From Deroplatys truncata (lineage: Eukaryota > Arthropoda > Insecta > Mantodea > Mantidae): a DNA stretch of 64,000 nt. The notes beneath the pieces are model-generated. The model was not told the origin of the DNA. It saw only the letters and a program-made list of their open reading frames with translations, and made no database searches. Numbering within the stretch: position 1 is the stretch's first letter; each line of letters opens with the position of its first letter. Below, piece after piece: positions 21,541-32,650 of this stretch. Position numbers and translations under genes: made by a program. The DNA lies in assembly GCA_030765065.1 (NCBI GenBank), contig CM060975.1:261773816-261837815 (forward strand). Direction: 5' to 3'.

Positions 21541-22950
21541 TGGCAGTTTTAGAATAAACACTTTGGCTAGTAACTTTAAACTTCGGGTAGAGAACAGCTT
21601 CTCGGTTTAAACTACAAAGTGACGTCAGACCCTGTCATGAGAGGAGTGAAGTATTGTTATACTGGCATCACGGTTGCAATAATATGTGGTTATGTGCGCC
21701 ACCCCACGTGGATATGACGCCCCGTGACACATCTGACAAAATAAACCTTTTGATATTGCATTTCGCATTTAAGTCGGTGCTCCCTTGTCTTGCGTTTTAT
21801 TACCCAAGGGCGTAAAATCCACCACGCTGTGTTTTCTTGTTGCCACCTGGCGTGAGAACTCGAATAATGTTATTGTTGAATTTTAATTAAAACAGAGTCA
21901 AGCGGTTAACTGCAGGTTGTTATCGAGAGAAGTTAGGTACATAAAGTCACTCCTTCGCTGACAGAAATCAACTCACTCAGGTACATTCTAAACGGGCTGC
22001 GTTAGGTTGGTAGTACTGCTGCAGCCCTCGAGGATAAACAGAAAATTAAATTACACCAAGATTGCAATGGCTGTACTCTTTGGGGTATACACGTTTCCAT
22101 ATATTTTATTTAGAACTGGAACGCTGCCAGCACTGATAAATGTGACGTTTACAACAAAAATGAACAACGAAACAGTTGAAATATGAAATATGTCTTCTAT
22201 CTGCAAGCAATATTTGATGCATAGACAGAGTCATGTATTTATTGTATGGAATACAAGTAACTAAAAGATGAAAGTAATTCGTTATTCATTAACACAAAGG
22301 CCTCTGGACAAAAATGTAGACCTCATAACTTTAATTTTAAAAACTATTACTGAATAAGCCAACGATAAAATCCATAAAGTATGTAATACTGAGGATCCCC
22401 AAATTTAAAATTTAACAAAAATGTAAATTTGATTTTAAAATAAATTTTTATACAATTTTGTCTTGAATTTCATTCTGAAATTAAAATTTATTCTGCTTAC
22501 ACGTAACATTCAGTTTATTTAGAGTCTAAAGCTATTTAAAAAAATAAAGGTAAAGTTAATAAATATGTTATTTTTTCACGAAAATTGGTTTGCATATGGA
22601 CTTTAACACAGAATACTAAATGAAATTAAATTTAACCTCTATTTAGAGTTTTATAGAGCAATAAAACTGTTCCATATAAGTGTGATCCTTTTTAGTTTTA
22701 TAACCTATATTTAATTGTTATCATCCCAATATTTGCAATAAATGAGAGGGAATGAAATATTAGCGTTCACTTATTTTCTGGCAAATAACAGGTTGTATAA
22801 GAGTTAAATGAAGATATATGATTAATTGTGAACACACAGTAAGATTTCTCAACCTATCAATATTTTAGCTCGCCATATGCAGACTATATCCGTTTATGTT
22901 GAAAAAAGAGCTGTAATTAACATAAGGGAATTGTTAGAACCACAGAAGGT
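21541..22950. other. unannotated stretch with an LTR-like candidate
   Basis: 21636-21815 has LTR-like features (TG start, AATAAA, CA end) described in the findings. The rest, especially 22300-22760, is very AT-rich and featureless. Confidence 0.4.
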
Positions 22951-22959
22951 AGGGTAGAA

Positions 22960-23460
22960 GCACCTTGTTTGCTAATAACTGAGTTTAAATGGGTCACTGT
23001 AAGACAAGACACGGAAACATGTCACCTTCCCCTCCTTCCCTACCGCTCCTCTAAAAGGTTCACTCAAGTCACATGTAAATCGAGTTAGCTGACTGTGCTT
23101 TACCGCGTCGAATACAGGCTTATGGGTATGTTGGATGCTACCGGCAGGCATCGAAGCGGGGTAAGAGGTAGGTAAGTTTCCTCTTAAAGCGAGAAACCTC
23201 AAATCTAGAGGGGTTTGTGTGGGGTACGTGGTTTTCGCTTTCAGTCCATACCTCTGCTTATACTGTGTTAAATGGGGAGACATTTTCTCTCGCCATCCCG
23301 CTTGCTCATTGTATATTTCCCCTTCAACTCTCACTCATTCTCCTTAGTTTTCCAACTCTGTTCCTATACCTACCTCACTATAATTCGTCTTTGTTTCGCT
23401 TTGCTCTCCCTTGTATACCTTCTTTATGCTTGCAATTCAATCAGAAGTGAACTGTTTTTT
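22960..23460. other. GC-richer island of unknown origin
   Basis: A 120-codon open frame on the minus strand (23334-22972) lies in a locally GC-richer block. It has no transmembrane stretch or motif I can name, and the plus strand also stays open for 77-80 codons. It could be a relic of an unrecognised repeat. I do not call it a gene. Confidence 0.3.
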
Positions 23461-23965
23461 GTAGTAAATGGTTTACATATAGGAATAATACGGAGTAACG
23501 AAAAATCGTTATAACTTCTTAAATATTAATCCTATCGAAATTTTGTAACATAACAAAAAAGAAAAATAACTTACAGGAACAGTAGTTATGCTATAAGGTT
23601 AAGTTATATAGGATTCAAAAAAGCTTAAAATAAGTCAAATATTTTCTTTTCTTTTGCACCATTAGAACTCCTCCCTGAAAAAGTGATTAAGGTACCATAT
23701 AGTTGATTTTCTAAGTAATATCTACAAAATATTAACATTTCATAACAATCGGTTTGGCCAAGTTTACATTGTTCCTGTATTGATCTTCTAATATTAATTC
23801 AATTATTTCTCATATAAAACTGAAGGCTATCAGAAAAGTTACAATAGTTTTATTAAATACATAGTGAAATGTTGTGCGGTTTATACTTATTTTTCTTTCC
23901 TCGCTAATACTTCACTTCGTTTCTTGATTTATTTCCTTATTTAACATATCACATTCTCGGTATTG

Positions 23966-24305
23966 CTTTCTCTGCCACCTACGTATAGTAGTTAAGAGGA
24001 ATTATTGTATTCCACCCATAGATTTGAATCGCAATGTCACCCAAAATACATGTTTTGAGACCTCCTGAATCCAGAAGAAGTATTTGTACTAAAACATCCG
24101 TATGTGTGACTGTGAAAAGCATAACTCAAAAACGAAATGTCTAATGAATACGAAAATTCATGTGTTCCAAAGATACGACATGAAGATTTTCAAAAAAGTC
24201 CTTCCACCCCAAACACATTTTTTATTTTTTTTTTATTTTCTCAGAGATGGCTCTAACGACTTTGATTAAAATATTATATATTTAAGATGTCTGCATAACA
24301 AAACA
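23966..24305 (+). mobile_element. family M copy, left part
   Basis: Head block CTACGTATAGTAG.. ATTGTATTCCACCC.. TACATGTTTTGAGACC.. CCTGAATCC, then the GTGTGACTGTGAAAAGC block and GACTTTGATTAAAATATTAT. It breaks off near 24305 and resumes at about 25095, suggesting an insertion of about 790 bp. Confidence 0.65.
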
Positions 24306-25094
24306 AGTTTGAGACAGCATGGCCTAAAATAGAATTTCTAACATAGTGCACAAGAGTTAATTGTAACCAACTTTGGCTTAAAGTCTAATCGCATTGCAAG
24401 TACTCTTGATAATTGCACATGTTCAATAATTCGATTTAGTTGATTAGATTTTACTTTTCATTATGTCTTTTTACACGATTAATTTCTCATGGTGCTCGCA
24501 TTATCTGTTCAAAATGCAAATCTCCATTCTTCAATTTATGCAATTTATATTAGAGTTAATTCTATAGGGTATATTGGAAGCCTTCTGTTTTCTTTTATAT
24601 AAAACGTTATTATTTTATCTACTATAACTAAATAAAGATTAAATGGGGCAAATTATAAAATCAGAAGAAACTGAAGTAGAAGAGCCAGTGAAATTACAGA
24701 AGCAGCAGCAAGAATAACACTAGAACTTACCCAAAAAATCCAGAAAGCAATATGATATAGCATTTAGTTGCTTCATTGGCTGTTTTAAGGCAAAACATGT
24801 TGAAAATAATTTCACTGAAAATTACTGCAAACGAATCAAAAAAATATCAAAATATCTGACATCTCGCTTTTTAACGCAATTTCTCTTGTTTCAAGAACGC
24901 GTTCTGAACGTGATCTCTATTAGTTAGAGAAATCAGTATAATATTATTGATATTTTACAAATTCGAACGCTGTCAAAAATTTGCATATGCCACACGTGTT
25001 AAAAGTGGTTTTATTTAGCTCGTAGGATTCCAAAAGTTGGCCTGTAGTCTTCGTTTCGCAAAATAAAGATCTACTTTTATCCCTTGTATCACAA
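24306..25094. other. unidentified insert inside a family M copy
   Basis: About 790 bp separates the two halves of one family M copy. It shows no transposase, RT or tRNA-like head. A 68-codon minus frame (25150-24944) has no motif. The ends are not defined well enough to call a target duplication. Confidence 0.4.
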
Positions 25095-25510
25095 TCTATT
25101 ATTATATACTTAATTTTCTGGAAATAGTCTGAAGTCCTCTTAATTACCAAAGAATTGTGTATAATCTGTAAACTGTAAGAGATACACAGAGACTTAATTC
25201 ACACAATACGTATATATGGTTAAAGTAAACAATTTATGTCCAATAATTTTTTGTGATATTAACCATTTCCGATATATTCTTTATTATTTATTTGAATTGT
25301 CATTCACTTTATAATTTTTCAACTGCTAAGTCGCCATGATAGACTGATATGCTTTTAAAAGATTTGGCTATCGCTTTAATCTAATGTATTCCCTTATAAC
25401 TAAATGTTTCATAAAAATTTTGCTGATTTCGATTTACGTGATGGAGATACAAGAATACGTTTTTGTGGAACTACTCGTAGTTTGTATCAGACTGGGTAGA
25501 GAAAGGTATC
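25095..25510 (+). mobile_element. family M copy, right part
   Basis: Resumes the same copy: ATTTTCTGGAAATAGTCTG, CTGTAAACTGTAAGAGATACACAG, GTTAAAGTAAACAATTTATGTC, TTCCGATATATTC, and at the end TTTGTATCAGACTGGGTAGAGAAAG. Confidence 0.6.
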
Positions 25511-25689
25511 TGAATTTAACATCAGTTATTTTCTTGGTTTCACAATGTTATTGTAGTGATGTTTCTTTTAATTCTTTCATTTGTATAACCCCATGGCCAT
25601 ATCCAGGACTTTGACTTGAGAAACAACTGATGGTGCGTTGAACTGTAGCGTTTCTAAACGTTGTTTTTTCTATCTTTATTTATTTCTTT

Positions 25690-25855
25690 CTTCAGTTTCT
25701 AACTGTTCAATACATTCACTATCACATTCCGAGATTCAGACTCTGGGTGATACGGTTCTGGTTACAGCAGAATTCCCAGCCGGGAATCGAAAGCGGAACC
25801 TCTGTGATGAGAAGCTAGAGTGCTGACCACTCAACCACAATGCTAGACAACATAG
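25690..25855 (-). mobile_element. tRNA-derived SINE-like sequence, minus strand
   Basis: On the minus strand, box A-like TGGTTGAGTGGTCAGCAC and box B-like CGATTCCCGGC are 36 bases apart, in a head like that at 21045-21120. The body downstream is diverged and no flanking duplication was found. Confidence 0.5.
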
Positions 25856-26075
25856 AACCACTGTGAGATGTTTTCTTTTTTATAAACCTGTACATTACAA
25901 AAGCGGGTATGATTTGTTGAAACCTTTTGATTGTTAGACTGTTCCGAGCTCGTGAACCCAGGAAGGAATGTGTACACATACACACAAGTATACAGGTATG
26001 ATGACGTATTGATTCAGAAGTCGTGCACAGTTAGAAAGGACCTGGAAAAATAACATGCAGCTTAGTTTATATTAG

Positions 26076-26633
26076 GATTACGCTAGCACCTTAACTCATA
26101 GGGATCTTTGGTGATTACGTGGGAACGGGTGAGGTGAAGGAACCGGAGGTGACGTATGGACTGCAGGACCGGACCGGCCGACGCAGGCGACAGACGTGCA
26201 GAGGTCTCTAAGAATTACAGGCTTGACCACCCAGCCGGAGAGCGCTCAAAGCAGATCTCCCAATCCACCGGAGGGTGGCTTACAGGTTCTCCTCCGGCAG
26301 AGACCGAGGAAAGCTCGAACCCAGCAGCGGAGACTCTAGCGGACATCATCTGATGGGGTCGAGAAGAAGTTCCAACACGCAAGCCAACTGCGGCATCTGT
26401 CCGCAGTCCGACGCTCAGCTCCAGAGTCAACCTGTAACATGAAAGAGAAATAAAAGGAGAGGGAATGAGGGAGAGAGAAATTCAGGGGAGTCAATGAGCC
26501 TTCCCAGCGTTCGCCTAGTAACACGGGGAAACCTTCGAAAGAACCCATGGATCAGAAAGGTCGGCCGCGGGAATCGAAGCCACCACCTCCCGAATGTGGG
26601 CCACAGATGCAACCGCCTGAGCCATCCCGCTCG
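26076..26633 (-). mobile_element. GC-rich tRNA-derived SINE (family B), 558 bp, with 15-bp target duplication
   Basis: On the minus strand from 26633 the head reads GCGGGATGGCTCAGGCGGTT (box A-like) and, about 45 bases on, GGCTTCGATTCCCGC (box B). A body much richer in G+C and CpG than its flanks follows. It is bounded by CTTAGTTTATATTAG (26061-26075) and CTTAGCTTATATTAG (26634-26648), 14 of 15 identical, typical of target-primed insertion. The minus-strand 3' end lacks a poly-A tail. At 558 bp it is long for a SINE. Several short frames overlap here on both strands; these are by-products of the GC content, not genes. Confidence 0.8.
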
Positions 26634-26649
26634 CTTAGCTTATATTAGT

Positions 26650-27620
26650 GCCAATTCCGTATCCGATTCTTACATTAGTGAACTTGGATTCTCTGTGCAA
26701 AGTGACAGGCTATGTGAATGCTGCAAGTGAATGCAGACTAAGACCCTATTGTTCTATGCGTAACTCAGATAGCATTTTCCCCTCTACCCGCACATCCCTC
26801 GGGGCTCACGAGCCCACAACACAACTTTATGTATGCTCTTTATATTTAAACTGAAATTAATCCACTAAGTTCATTCATACATTTACACCAATTTTACTAC
26901 AACGGTGAGCAAGTTTTCTGAGGAAGCTCGCATAACCGCAGCTTTACCTGCTTCGATTTGGAACACCCTATACCTACCTCTGATGGAAATCCACATCGTT
27001 CAACACGGTAACACCAATCTCAAGATAATTCGAACGTAAATCATGTAGGGCAGCATACTCCGGTTACTGTTTACGCAGTAAACACTAAATTTCGCTTTCT
27101 GATTGGATTTGTTGTCGGTGTCGCATTTATCATACACATCTAATCCCGGTAGCGCAGATAACAGCGACCTGCCACGGCCTAATCAGCGAATAGAGTGAAG
27201 TTGTTTTATGACTCTACCAACTAATAACGGAAAGTTATCGTTCCATCTTATGTATGGGACGGTGAAAGTGACATTGACATAGATCTGTCGGGCATAGCTG
27301 TAGCTTTGACGTGAATTAAGACCTAACTGCCAAAAAAATGACACATCGCTTGTTCGCCATCATTTTCCTGGTTTTTAATAGTTGCTTCAACATTATTTTT
27401 AGCATGAAATAAAGTTACTGGTTTTTAACGCAATATTAAGTGCGAGAACTATAATTTCGGTTGACTATTTCATCCATATGGCATAAGCACGATATAGACG
27501 AGTTACGTCTAAGGACGCCTTGGGTGTTATCCAATTGCGTGTTGATTACATGACAGCTTTCGCATGCGAGTTAATTAATTGTTATTCCACACATGCCGTG
27601 TGTAGCTAAAGTTAAAAAGG
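26650..27620. other. unannotated stretch
   Basis: Mixed composition, no gene or repeat boundary supported. Confidence 0.4.
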
Positions 27621-27632
27621 TGCAGTCAGACT

Positions 27633-27724
27633 CAACAATTGAATACCATAGCCGGGATTTGAACCACGGATCTTCGGCGTGCCGTGCCTCTGCTCTTACC
27701 AACTGTACTACTATAGCATTATGA
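27633..27724 (-). mobile_element. tRNA-derived SINE (family C), minus strand
   Basis: Minus-strand head TAGTAGTACAGTTGGTAAGAG (box A-like) and GTGGTTCAAATCCCGGC (box B-like), followed by TATGGTATTCAATTGTTGAG. It stands head-to-head with the plus copy at 27783. Confidence 0.6.
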
Positions 27725-27782
27725 TGGAACGAAATTAAATATGAGTCGATTTGAGAATTTAGTGTTGTGCTGGCATGTTGCC

Positions 27783-27905
27783 CAAGTAGCTCAATTCGTT
27801 AGAGTAGTGGTCTGGTAAGCCGAAAATCCATAGTTGAAATCCAGGCATGGTATTGGATTTTTCAGTCTGATGTAACATTTTAACCATCACACCTGATGAT
27901 ATGAT
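27783..27905 (+). mobile_element. tRNA-derived SINE (family C), plus strand
   Basis: Head AGTAGCTCAATTCGTTAGAGT (box A-like) and AGTTGAAATCCAGGC (decayed box B), then TGGTATTGGATTTTTCAGTCTG. The cloverleaf cannot be folded properly, so it is not a functional tRNA gene. Confidence 0.6.
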
Positions 27906-28039
27906 AATCCGATAATTACACCTCCATCTTAAATTGCACCTTTATGTCCAGTAAATAGAGCTCGTCATTTGTTACCAGTTGCGAATATTTGTAACACAAT
28001 GAAGCTTTAAGATTTGTGCAAGCATCACTCAATTTTATT

Positions 28040-28063
28040 ATTAATTAATTAATTAATTAATAC
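28040..28063. repeat. (TTAA)n tract
   Basis: Five consecutive ATTA/TTAA units. Confidence 0.8.
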
Positions 28064-28477
28064 TGTTATTATTAATTCATTAATGTAACTATATAGTTTT
28101 TTATCTGAGGTTAGGCATCCTTTCGTAATTCAGGAGCTGATTTTGAAAAGTACGCTGCGAAATAGTGATTTGTCTACAAACATAGTGTATAGAAATTATT
28201 TGTATTGTATATATTTTAAAATGTTATCTTTATTTATATGGAATTTATTCGTAAACTATATATAAAGTCCCTTTATTTCACCAAATTTTGTGTAATTTTG
28301 TATAAATAGTAAGAGAGAGACAAAAGCTTAAGACAGCAAAATGTAGAGGTCATTTAAAAAGAAAATTCTTTCGAATAATTCTTTTCGGTGGCGTTAGCTG
28401 TTAGAATTATTCCATGTTATAAGTTTACATGTTTCCCAAGTGTGAGTGCTTGAAAGCTTGTGATTCCTCTCCTTTTT

Positions 28478-29285
28478 TACTTTCTCTACTACGTATAGTA
28501 AGTAGGGGAAGTATTGTATTCCACCCAAAAATTCGATACCGAGATTTCACCGGAAATATATGCCTTGAGACCCCCTGAATCCAAAAGAAGCATTTTTGGA
28601 AACATGTTCGTGTGTGTGTCTGTGAACAGCATAACTCAGAAACGAACAATCGGATAAACACCAAACTTGGTATTTAGGTTCAGTAACTTCCAGAGATGCA
28701 ACACGAAGGTTTTCAAGAAAATCCCCCACCCCAGACTACCTTTTACATGGAACATGTTCCGAACATTTTAATTTTCTCAAAAATGGCTGACGATTTTGAT
28801 TAAAATATCATATGTTTAATATATTTTCATGACAAATGAAATGTATATCTCGAATTTTCTGGGAGTGTCTTGTATTCTTCATTGTGAACGACTTTTGCAT
28901 AACTGATAAACCATAAGAGATAAACATTTACTACACAAAAATGTAGATCACGTTAAAATACACAATTTATGTTATATACATTTTTTGTTGAGTGAACTAT
29001 TTTAGAGTTATTGCTTGTTAATCCCTTAAATTTTCAAACACTTATACTTTTTCTCAAATGGGAATTCATTATTTATTTATTGTCCTGGTCGTGCAAAGAA
29101 AATGGAATCTCCACATAGCAGTCAGCTCTTAAAATATTTGACCAAATCCCCTTGCATTTACAAGAAAATTAGCAGTAAGATTAACAACTCGATATCTGAT
29201 TGATATGAAGCATATGGAGAACAAGCGTTTGTAAAAATAGTTTGTACAAGAGTAGAAAAAGTCATGTGAGTGTAACATAATTTTT
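28478..29285 (+). mobile_element. family M element, young copy lacking the inverted tail
   Basis: The head is intact from the tip TACTTTCTCTACTACGTATA through GTGAACAGCATAACTCAG and CCAAACTTGGTATTTAGG to ACAAGAAAATTAGCAG and GTTTGTACAAGAG. It stops at GAGTGTAACATAA, before the inverted tail. The tip shows the clean hairpin: TACTTTCTCTACTAC (28478-28492), loop GTATA, then GTAAGTAGGGGAAGTA (28498-28513). Confidence 0.75.
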
Positions 29286-29378
29286 TCTTTCTTTTATTTC
29301 CATCATTCAGATGTCTTTTAGTGTTGTTTTATAGTTCTAACGTTTTCCTGTTCTATAACTAGGTGTTGTGAATCTTTA

Positions 29379-30024
29379 TACGAGGCGTGTTTTTAAAGTA
29401 AGTACCGTTTCAATATTTTGCCACTGCAGCGCTGCAGTCGCGCTTTTCAACATGCGCGATCACGTCCTCCATTCATTAGGAAGCCAGACGCAGCTGTTAG
29501 TGATCTTCACTTCGTGTTTTCTTGTTGTTAGAGCATTTAGAAATGTTCAAAACAGCCGAATGACTCCACGACTGTGAAGTTAGATCAATGATTCGTTTTT
29601 TTAAAGCAATAAATGTTACGCCAGCAAATATTCATCGCCGAATGTGTAAGATTTATTGGGAAACAATCACGACTGGCAATGGCCGGCCATATACAGCAAA
29701 CAAACAAAAGCTCTGATCGTATATTTGGTTGGGAAAAATTCTACCAACCTCCCCACAGTCCAGATTTTCATCTGAAGATATTCCTTGGTGGAAAACATTT
29801 AAACGACGATGATGATGTGAAGCAAAAAAGCAAAAAGTGCAGACTTGGCTTTCATCACAGATGGCATCATTCTTTGATGAAGGCATACAAAAATCGATTT
29901 GACGTTGCCACAAGTGCCTGAGTAACGGGGAAAACTATTTGGTGAAGTAGTGCAAGGTGTAGGGTAACGAATGATAATTAAATATTTGGAACATACTGTT
30001 CTGTTATTTTAAAAAACGGGTTCG
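29379..30024 (+). mobile_element. internally deleted mariner (MITE-like), about 645 bp
   Basis: Left end TACGAGGCGTGTTTTTAAAG with the TA target dinucleotide. Right end TTATTTTAAAAAACGGGTTCG (30003-30023) is a decayed inverse of it. Between them the 5' leader and N-terminal coding region are followed directly by C-terminal coding sequence, so the catalytic middle is deleted. It could only have been moved in trans. Confidence 0.75.
29567..29940 (+). pseudogene. mariner transposase, N- and C-terminal pieces only
   Basis: The N-terminal helix-turn-helix is recognisable in shifted frames: SMIRFF, AINVTPANIHRRMCKIYWE. It then jumps to a C-terminal region with HSPDFHLK and FLGGKHLNDDDDVK. Further on come FFDEGIQK- and GNGENYLV-type sequence, typical of the end of mariner transposases. 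The first two catalytic Asp motifs are absent. Several frameshifts are present. Confidence 0.65.
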
Positions 30025-30999
30025 ACGTTTTCTTCAAAAATGGACCTCATAGTATTTTATTCCTTTAGGAACTGAAAATTACTAAAAGCTATATAGCCTA
30101 TGGACCTATCAGTAATAGCAGAATTATCAAAATTTGTGTGGTGGTTTGTGGTTTATCCTATAAACACATCACAACTAACAGATTTTTTCTTTTTATAATA
30201 TATACAGATATTTCAATTCATTTGCAAACGAAACATTTTACATTATCCCGTACAGTTTTGCGCTTTTACAATTAGGTGCCCTTAAAGCGATGAATGAGCA
30301 ATTCGCTGATGCTGACATAATACAGATAGCAATAATTATTATTCATTTCGGCGTGAAAAATGTGAAACGTTCCGGTATCAACCACTGATGTAGTTTATTT
30401 ATCAGAAACCCCTAAGGGAACGACGCAGTTAAACATCATAAATATGAAATGCATCGTTTGGTAGTTAACTAAGTAACCATGGTCAGTTTGATCAGTTAAC
30501 CTTGACGACAAAAATGTCAACCTTCTTTAGAGTTTCTCTTCCACATGAAAGTGGTTATTATGGACTAAAATTAACATGTCGTCTTTCTTGAGATATGGGA
30601 AGCATAGTACAGGCTGTAATTATATTTTTAACTGTAGGAAGTCCGTGCTTTAATTAGGGGTACTTAACGTTCAGGAAATTCCGTTACCGTTTTACTGCTA
30701 TGTTTTGATAGATAACACACAACGGCTAGCTTCCTTTCTTGCGCGACTCGGCAGTGAGTATATAAAGAAATATATACTTAATCGGGAAAGAATACATCAA
30801 TGGTAGATACTAAGTAAGAAAAGCTACGAAAAACAAAATATGGGAAGCAATGTGACACCTTCAGGATTTTAAAATTTAGCTCTATTTTACTTTACATAAA
30901 ATGTTCGCTTAGATATTTCACAAGCAAAACAAAAATGCATTTTATCTGCTTGATACCAGTAAACAAAATCATATTGAAAACTAATGTCTGTGGTTAGCA
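30025..30999. other. unannotated AT-rich stretch
   Basis: No supported gene or repeat boundary. Confidence 0.5.
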
Positions 31000-31115
31000 T
31001 AACTCGACAAGAGAGTAAATGCCGTGCTATAGCTGGAAACTTAGAATCATTCAGTGCCATAGCTGGGATTTGAACATAGTCTTCGGCTTATGTGTCACTG
31101 CTATAACCAAATGGT
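31000..31115 (-). mobile_element. tRNA-derived SINE (family C), minus strand
   Basis: Minus strand: ACCATTTGGTTATAGCAG (box A-like), ATGTTCAAATCCCAGC (box B-like), then TATGGCACTGAATGATTC. Same family as 27633-27905 and 44155-44295. Confidence 0.55.
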
Positions 31116-31148
31116 AACATGCCGAAACGCCACTAGATTGAACCATAT

Positions 31149-31330
31149 TACTTTCTCTACTACCTTAGTAAGAAGGAAAGTATTTTATTCCACCCAAATA
31201 TTCGATGTCGAGATTTCACTGGAAATATATTATGTTTTTAGACCCCTGAAACGGATTTTTAAAAAGTCGGGTTATGTGCCTGTAAACGGCATAACTCAAA
31301 AATGAAACGTCGGATATATACCAAAGTTAA
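31149..31330 (+). mobile_element. family M copy, left part, split by a retrotransposon
   Basis: Begins at the tip TTACTTTCTCTACTACC and continues to the CGGATATATACCAAAGTTAATATTT block. It is then interrupted by the RT fragment and resumes at 32352 with TGTTAAGTTCAGTATC, exactly where the family M sequence should continue. Confidence 0.75.
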
Positions 31331-32351
31331 TATTTCTTCTTCTCCACCAAGAATTAAACCTTTCCAAGGCTTCTTGCGTGCTCCAAATCTTTTATTTATT
31401 GATTTATCCATTGTTTCCTGGGTCTTTCGACATTTCGTTTTCCTTTAGATATGTAATAGACTTTTCTTCCTTGGGTACCGTTCCTCATTCATTCTCTCTG
31501 TGTTCTAGCCACTTTTGTCTCTTCTGTTCTATTTATTAATTTAGGTTAAAGATCCTTAATTGTTTTCTTATGTCATCACTCTTTCATCTATCTGTTCTAG
31601 TGGCTCCTAATACTGTTCTTAAAAATCTCATTTCCGCTGCTAGTAATCTGCTTTATCTCTATTTGTCATTGTCCAAGTTTCGCTGCTATATAGAGCAACT
31701 GGAACTGTCATGGTTTTATAAAACTTCATCGTATATTTTCTCGCTTTATTTTTTAAAGTTCTTTTAATTGTTCCACATATTTTTGAATTTTTTTCTATTT
31801 TAGTTCCAATATCTGCTTCTTTAATGTATGATACTGAAGAGCCTAAAATTTAAATGTATTTACTTGTTGAATTATATTATTATCTAATACTAGTTTACAT
31901 CTCAACGGATGGGTTCCGTGAATAGCCATGGATTTAGTCTTATTTTTTGATATGTCTAAATTGTAATTAAAAACTATTTTATGTAGTTCATATAATGCTC
32001 TTTGTACCGTATCTTCGTTATCAGGAATGATTACTTGGTCATCAGCATATAGGAGTGGCATTACAACATTTTTCCTATTATAATCCAAAGTTGAATCTAA
32101 AATATTTAGCCGCTGTTTCCATTCACGGTTTGCGTTGTCTAAATATAAATTAAATAAAGTGGGTGATGTGCTACACCTTTGTCTTATTACGATATTAGTA
32201 ACGGTCGTATTAAAATTTTCATTTCTTTTTGTTTCATACATATTTTTGAAACCTTATATATTTCTTTACATATCTCCACAAAATAATTTGGCTTTCTTCC
32301 ATTAGTCATTATCTTCCATAATTTTCTTCTTTTTACTCTGTCAACTTAAAT
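31331..32351 (-). mobile_element. 5'-truncated non-LTR retrotransposon, RT domain, inserted in family M
   Basis: The minus strand encodes the RT domain of a LINE from the RVKRRKLWKIM block (after the first palm motif) to a basic C-terminal tail (KRKTKCRKTQETMDKSINKR). The upstream endonuclease and RT N-terminus are missing, the usual outcome of incomplete target-primed reverse transcription. The junctions lie inside a family M copy, so it landed after family M. Confidence 0.8.
31843..32241 (-). pseudogene. reverse transcriptase fragment with YADD
   Basis: A 132-codon open segment. It contains VIRQRCSTSPTLFNLYLDN (family: GxRQGCxLSPxLFNxYxD) with the usual G replaced by I and the following GC motif altered. 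It also has the catalytic LLYADDQVII, the EDTVQRALYELHKI helix, NLDISKNKTKSMAI (family: LxIxxxKTKxM) and VLDNNIIQQVNTFKF, where FKYLG is expected. The sequence continues downstream in other frames. Both palm Asp residues of YADD are kept, but the protein is truncated and frameshifted. Confidence 0.85.
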
Positions 32352-32650
32352 GTTAAGTTCAGTATCTTCTACTAAAACAAAACAAAGATATTTAAGAAAA
32401 TAATACACTAACTACCCTTTACACGCAAGATGTTTGAATTTTTTTTATTTTGTTTTGATTGAAATACTATATAGTAAAGTAAAAAATAAAATGTATGTGT
32501 TGAATATTCTGGGAGTAACCTGTGAAGTCCTCTTCATTTGGAAGGAACTTTGTATTATCTTGTAAACCTGTTAAACGTTAAGCGATAGACGAAAACCTAC
32601 TACACAATAAATGTGGATCTCTTTAAAGTCGACAATTTGTTTCCAGTACT
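32352..32650 (+). mobile_element. family M copy, right part
   Basis: Continuation of the copy begun at 31149: TTCAGTATCTTCTAC, ACTACCCTTTACACGCAAG, TGTTGAATATTCTGGGAG, ACTACACAATAAATGTGGATC. It ends where the next copy begins. Confidence 0.65.

Noticed and set aside
26156..26730. Overlapping GC-rich frames on both strands as a host gene
   Set aside because: They lie inside a SINE bounded by a target duplication; none has a conserved motif.
27783..27855. Possible functional tRNA gene
   Set aside because: Boxes A and B are recognisable but acceptor and anticodon stems do not pair, and the sequence belongs to a SINE family with several copies here.
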